From contig JBMYND010000008.1 of NCBI GenBank assembly GCA_049597955.1, positions 39,626 through 103,625 of the forward strand: a stretch of DNA of 64,000 bases, written 5' to 3'. The DNA is from JAYPAN01 sp049597955 (GTDB lineage Bacteria > Pseudomonadota > Alphaproteobacteria > RS24). Under the pieces are notes generated by a model. It saw nothing but the letters and a program-made list of their open reading frames with translations. It searched no databases and had not been told where the DNA came from. The number at the start of each line of letters is the position of its first letter. The first letter of the stretch is position 1. Position numbers and translations under genes: made by a program. Of the stretch, positions 60,930 through 64,000 are shown piece after piece.

Positions 60930-63035
60930 CTAGAATTTATAGCGCGCCGTCAGGCGGAAATTGCGTCCCGCTTCGGGCAGCAAATCCTTCAACGCACTGG
61001 CATGATAGCGGATTTCCTCATCGGTCAGATTTTCCGCCGCCACGGAAAGCACCAAGCCGTCATAGGCAGCAGGGCGCCAATTCAGGCTGACATCGGTGCG
61101 CAAATAGCCATCGGTCGGGAAAATGCCTTGCGGCACGCGGGTCTGGTCGGCGGCATATTGCAGATGCAAATTGACATCGACTATGCCACGCGACAATTCA
61201 GCCATCAGATTCACTTTCTCCGGCGGAATGGTTGGCAGCGGCGCGCCCTTGCGCAGACTGCCCCGCAGGCGGGCATAATTGGCGCGCAGCATCCAGCGAC
61301 CAAATGAAGCCTCACCGCGACGGGTGACTTCCAATTCAATCCCGTCAATTTCCGCACCATTCTGACGATATTCGAAAATTGTGTCCTCTTCCTCATCCTC
61401 GCCTTCTTCGCCTTCACCTTCACCTTCTTCACCTTCATGCGGCACATGCTCTCCGGTATCGGCCAGATAGATGAAATTGTCATAATCATTGCGGAACACA
61501 GAAGCGGTAAAACCGGTCGCGCCGAATGAATGGCGGAAATAGGCTTCAACGGCCAGACCTTCCTCGGCATCAAGATTGGCATCGCCGCGTTCATAGCGTC
61601 GGGCGCCGACATGCATGCCTTCGGCAAACAGCTCATTGACGGAAGGCGCGCGTTCGGTTTGCGCCAGCGAGCCGCCAATCAGGCTTTGCCCACCCATTTT
61701 GTAACCAACCCCCACGGACAGATTGGTCAGGTTGAAATCCGGGCTTTCCGCGCCGGAGGCTAAAGACACTTGGTCAAGCCGCGCCGCCAATTCGGTCAGC
61801 CATTGACCATCCTTGCGCTTTTCAAGCAGATAAACACCGAAGCGGCTGTCATCGCTTGCGGGCAAAAACGCTTCATCGCCCGACACTGACATATCAGCTT
61901 CGAGACCATTGGCACCAATGATACCTTGCCAGCCACGTATTGGCTGATGCGGCATTTCCAGCCTGTATTCGGTCTGCTTCAATGCAAAGCTGGAGCCGAT
62001 TGACCCTTCTTCAAACTCATCGTGACCATAATCGGCATAGCCCAATTGCAAGTTTACCGACTTAACAAAACCGGTCAGGGCGCGGCTGTAATCAAGGCGG
62101 ATATTTGTGCGCTGCATGTCAATATAAACAGCCTCGCCCGCTTCTTCATGATGGTCATCGCCTTCTTCTTCCGCTTCTTCCTCGTCATGGTGATGCTCTT
62201 CATGGGCATGACCCGGCACACCATAACGCATTTCATGGCGGCCAATAGCAAGGCTCAACCGGTCGCGGTCATTTTGCCAGATAAGCGCGCCGGTCGCGCC
62301 CTGAATGCGCCGGTCGGTATTTTCGGCATCACCGGCCGCATCGATGATGTCCTCATCTTCCGAGCGCAATTGATATTCGCTTTCGGCATGGGTTGGAATC
62401 CGCATATTGCCGGCGTCCAGATAATGACCGGACAGGGACACCGACACATTGCCGGGCGACCGACGGACAAAAAACGCTGTCCCGCTTTCATCTGCGGCAG
62501 AGCCGGCCGAAAGCTGTAAATGAGTGGCCGGGTCATCATCAGCCGCAAGGTGACGGCTGAAACTATTGACCACGCCGGTGGCGGCATAAGGGCCATAGCG
62601 CAAGGCGCTTGGGCCTTTCAGCACCTCAATGCGCGACGTATCGAATGTCGCATCAGCATTGGCATGGTCTTCGGCGGTTGGTGAAACATCACCCGGCAAC
62701 ATGCCATTTTGCAGCACCGCCACACGATAGCCGGTCAGGCCACGAATAACCGGTCGCCCAACAGCGGGGCCATAAGCGGCGACATCGACACCGGCCAGAT
62801 TGTTCAGCACACGGCCAATTGGCAAACCGGACAGCCGGTTAATATCTTCCGTGGTCAGAATATGGGTGGTTGAAATTATATCGCTGGGATTTTCACCCAG
62901 CGGACTGCTTTTGACCACGATTTCATCCGTGGCCAGTGCCGGTGAAGGCATAAGTGACAGCATGACACCGAGCAGGGTGCCGACAAAAGCCGGCAAAAAG
63001 CGCGCTTGCTTGCGCGCAAAAACATAGGATTGCAT
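60930..63035 (-). CDS. TonB-dependent receptor, probable zinc type (ZnuD-like)
   Basis: 701 residues: signal peptide (about 1-35), plug domain (EIVVKSSPLGENPSDIIST, then VLNNLAGVDVAAYGPAVGRP), 22-strand barrel and terminal Phe (ARYKF). Two extracellular loops are rich in His, Asp and Glu (HAHEEHHHDEEEAEEEGDDH near 280; another acidic stretch near 535). His/acidic loops of this kind are the hallmark of the zinc receptor ZnuD. Copper or nickel cannot be excluded. CAGGAGAG precedes the start. A His-rich exported peptide is encoded 33 bases upstream. Confidence 0.85.
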   Translation of the reverse strand: MQSYVFARKQARFLPAFVGTLLGVMLSLMPSPALATDEIVVKSSPLGENPSDIISTTHILTTEDINRLSGLPIGRVLNNLAGVDVAAYGPAVGRPVIRGLTGYRVAVLQNGMLPGDVSPTAEDHANADATFDTSRIEVLKGPSALRYGPYAATGVVNSFSRHLAADDDPATHLQLSAGSAADESGTAFFVRRSPGNVSVSLSGHYLDAGNMRIPTHAESEYQLRSEDEDIIDAAGDAENTDRRIQGATGALIWQNDRDRLSLAIGRHEMRYGVPGHAHEEHHHDEEEAEEEGDDHHEEAGEAVYIDMQRTNIRLDYSRALTGFVKSVNLQLGYADYGHDEFEEGSIGSSFALKQTEYRLEMPHQPIRGWQGIIGANGLEADMSVSGDEAFLPASDDSRFGVYLLEKRKDGQWLTELAARLDQVSLASGAESPDFNLTNLSVGVGYKMGGQSLIGGSLAQTERAPSVNELFAEGMHVGARRYERGDANLDAEEGLAVEAYFRHSFGATGFTASVFRNDYDNFIYLADTGEHVPHEGEEGEGEGEEGEDEEEDTIFEYRQNGAEIDGIELEVTRRGEASFGRWMLRANYARLRGSLRKGAPLPTIPPEKVNLMAELSRGIVDVNLHLQYAADQTRVPQGIFPTDGYLRTDVSLNWRPAAYDGLVLSVAAENLTDEEIRYHASALKDLLPEAGRNFRLTARYKF

Positions 63036-63045
63036 CTCTCTCTCC

Positions 63046-63076
63046 TGATTTGACGTTAAAAATAAGGGTCAAATCA
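63046..63076 (-). other. Inverted repeat between the His-rich peptide and receptor genes
   Basis: TGATTTGAC and GTCAAATCA are perfect nine-base arms separated by 13 bases. It includes the stop codon of the upstream peptide gene and ends ten bases before the receptor start. In mRNA it could fold next to the receptor ribosome site; as DNA it could be an operator. Confidence 0.5.
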
Positions 63077-63350
63077 GAGAAGGCGGGGCGCGGGCGCAAA
63101 AGCCCGTAATAATGCCGCCTTGCGGCGCAACATTAGGGGAAACAGCCAATCTGCCATTTGGCCATGCGGTGAAAGATAGCCCATCTTCCGCCACAATATC
63201 GGCCGACAGCATAGCGGCCAGACAATCATCCTCGGCATAATGCGATTGGTGCTGCGCGTCATCATGGTCGAAATGCGCGGCATGCTCCATGCCATGCACC
63301 ATACCGGCCAGCAGCAAAAAAACCGCGAAAATGGATAAGTGTCGTCCCAT
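63069..63350 (-). CDS. Small exported histidine-rich protein
   Basis: 93 residues: signal peptide (about 1-20, ending HG), then a His/Asp cluster (MEHAAHFDHDDAQHQSHY) and one CLA cysteine. The remainder is unremarkable. Such clusters bind transition metals, and the gene precedes a ZnuD-like receptor by 33 bases, so metal capture or relay in the periplasm is a fair inference. No named family was recognised. Ribosome site not obvious. Confidence 0.62.
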   Translation of the reverse strand: MGRHLSIFAVFLLLAGMVHGMEHAAHFDHDDAQHQSHYAEDDCLAAMLSADIVAEDGLSFTAWPNGRLAVSPNVAPQGGIITGFCARAPPSLI

Positions 63351-63409
63351 GGCGCGACGCTAGACTTTCCGCGTCACGAGAACAAGCCCCTTTTTTCAAT
63401 TGCCTGTTT

Positions 63410-63445
63410 CAGGCCCGTGTCAGGCCCGTGTCAGGCCCGTGTCAG
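63410..63445. repeat. 11-bp tandem repeat, three copies
   Basis: CAGGCCCGTGT at 63410-63420, 63421-63431 and 63432-63442 are identical, and the first four bases of a fourth follow. It sits at the end of the partial SDR gene, whose stop (63442-63444) is inside the array. Confidence 0.9.
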
Positions 63446-64000
63446 GAAAGCGTAAGCCCGCCATCGGCGACAATCGTCTGCCCCAGCACATAAGAAGCCA
63501 AGGGCGAAGCCAGAAACAGCGCAACCCCGGCCATTTCCGCCGGTGTGCCGGCGCGGCGCAGGGGTATATTGCGCAGCGCACCGGCATTGCGTTTTTCATT
63601 TTCCGTTGTCACCGCGGTCAGCTTGGTCGGTATCAGCCCGGGTGCCAGCCCATTGACGCGTATGCCGTCGCGCGCCCAAGCCTCGCCCAATGTTTTGGTG
63701 AGGCTGACCGCACCGGCTTTGGAGGCGGCATAGGCCGGATTGCCCAAATTGGCGCGCATGCCCGAAACCGAGCTGACAATTATCATCGACCCCTTGCTGG
63801 CCGCCAGCAAGGGCTTAAACTTATTGGCGCAATGCATGACCGAGTTGATATTGACATCCATCACCGCATCCCAGCCCGGTTTTTCAAATTCTTCGCGGCC
63901 ATAGCGCACTGTGCCTTGACACAGAACCAGCACATCCAGACTGTCAAAGGGCGGCGCATAGGCGGTCAGCGCGTCATAATCAGACGCATTGATTTGCGCG
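63442..64000 (-). CDS. SDR family oxidoreductase, partial at the right edge
   Basis: The C-terminal 185 residues of a short-chain dehydrogenase; the cofactor-binding N-terminus lies outside the window. The open frame continues through the edge. Visible motifs are the end of the NAG-region (LVLCQGTVRYG), the catalytic serine in IVSSVSGM, the YAASK motif near the middle and PLASYVLGQTIVADGG at the end, which is the usual SDR terminus. Substrate not predictable. Confidence 0.9.
   Translation of the reverse strand, partial: AQINASDYDALTAYAPPFDSLDVLVLCQGTVRYGREEFEKPGWDAVMDVNINSVMHCANKFKPLLAASKGSMIIVSSVSGMRANLGNPAYAASKAGAVSLTKTLGEAWARDGIRVNGLAPGLIPTKLTAVTTENEKRNAGALRNIPLRRAGTPAEMAGVALFLASPLASYVLGQTIVADGGLTLS

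Overview
The window reads as chromosomal DNA of a free-living, Gram-negative alphaproteobacterium. The markers are a GcrA cell-cycle regulator with GANTC methylation sites in its promoter, a class I lysyl-tRNA synthetase, a SAM-II riboswitch ahead of a metZ-type gene, a long-form dCTP deaminase and a TIGR02186/TauE pair. Genus cannot be fixed from the sequence alone. Gene density is high, many neighbours overlap by 1-8 bases, and no prophage, insertion sequence, CRISPR array or rRNA was seen. One tRNA (Gly, anticodon CCC) is present.

Layout. 0-3.5 kb: a DnaA box at the very edge, a small membrane protein, a thiolase, an exported methionine sulfoxide reductase B and a double hot-dog thioesterase. 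3.5-9.7 kb: one giant RTX calcium-binding protein of 2047 residues. 9.9-14.6 kb: an alpha/beta hydrolase, a TauE/SafE-TIGR02186-CcdA-DUF3429 run, and the ligase-associated PdeM nuclease and Lhr-type helicase reading the other way. 17-25.6 kb: esterase, TetR regulator, arsC-pyrD-DUF952 operon, lysyl-tRNA synthetase, TerB-like protein, fatty acid hydroxylase-type protein and a membrane glycosyltransferase. 25.7-31.4 kb: tRNA-Gly, an FMN 2-hydroxyacid oxidase with dcd, then SAM-II riboswitch-terminator-metZ, apaG and trkH. 31.4-39.1 kb: an RND efflux pair downstream of an argD-argF-hslO operon. 39.3-43.6 kb: an ABC-2 permease, gcrA, and an SDR plus ferric-iron-type binding protein behind a Fur-like palindrome. 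43.6-46.9 kb: a nitrogen locus in which a TorF-type porin, glnK and amtB are read from a sigma-54 promoter, with a second TorF porin beyond a terminator. 47.1-55.5 kb: a crotonase, then an envelope locus with a FecR-domain protein and a TPR/beta-barrel protein, an exported glutathione peroxidase, a TSP3-repeat protein and a large Ig-like/TPR/beta-barrel protein. 55.6-64 kb: a zinc-ribbon membrane protein, lactonase-type metallohydrolase, acyl-CoA dehydrogenase, iron alcohol dehydrogenase, thioesterase, rhodanese, a zinc-type TonB receptor with a His-rich exported peptide, and a partial SDR.

Most of the window is ordinary housekeeping. The less ordinary parts are the 47.9-55.5 kb outer-membrane locus, where two TPR/beta-barrel proteins each sit next to a repeat-bearing or FecR-type exported partner; the TorF-GlnK-AmtB nitrogen operon; the regulatory sites of gcrA and metZ; the probable zinc-uptake pair at 61-63 kb; and a scatter of perfect or near-perfect short tandem duplications (11-28 bp) in spacers and gene ends.
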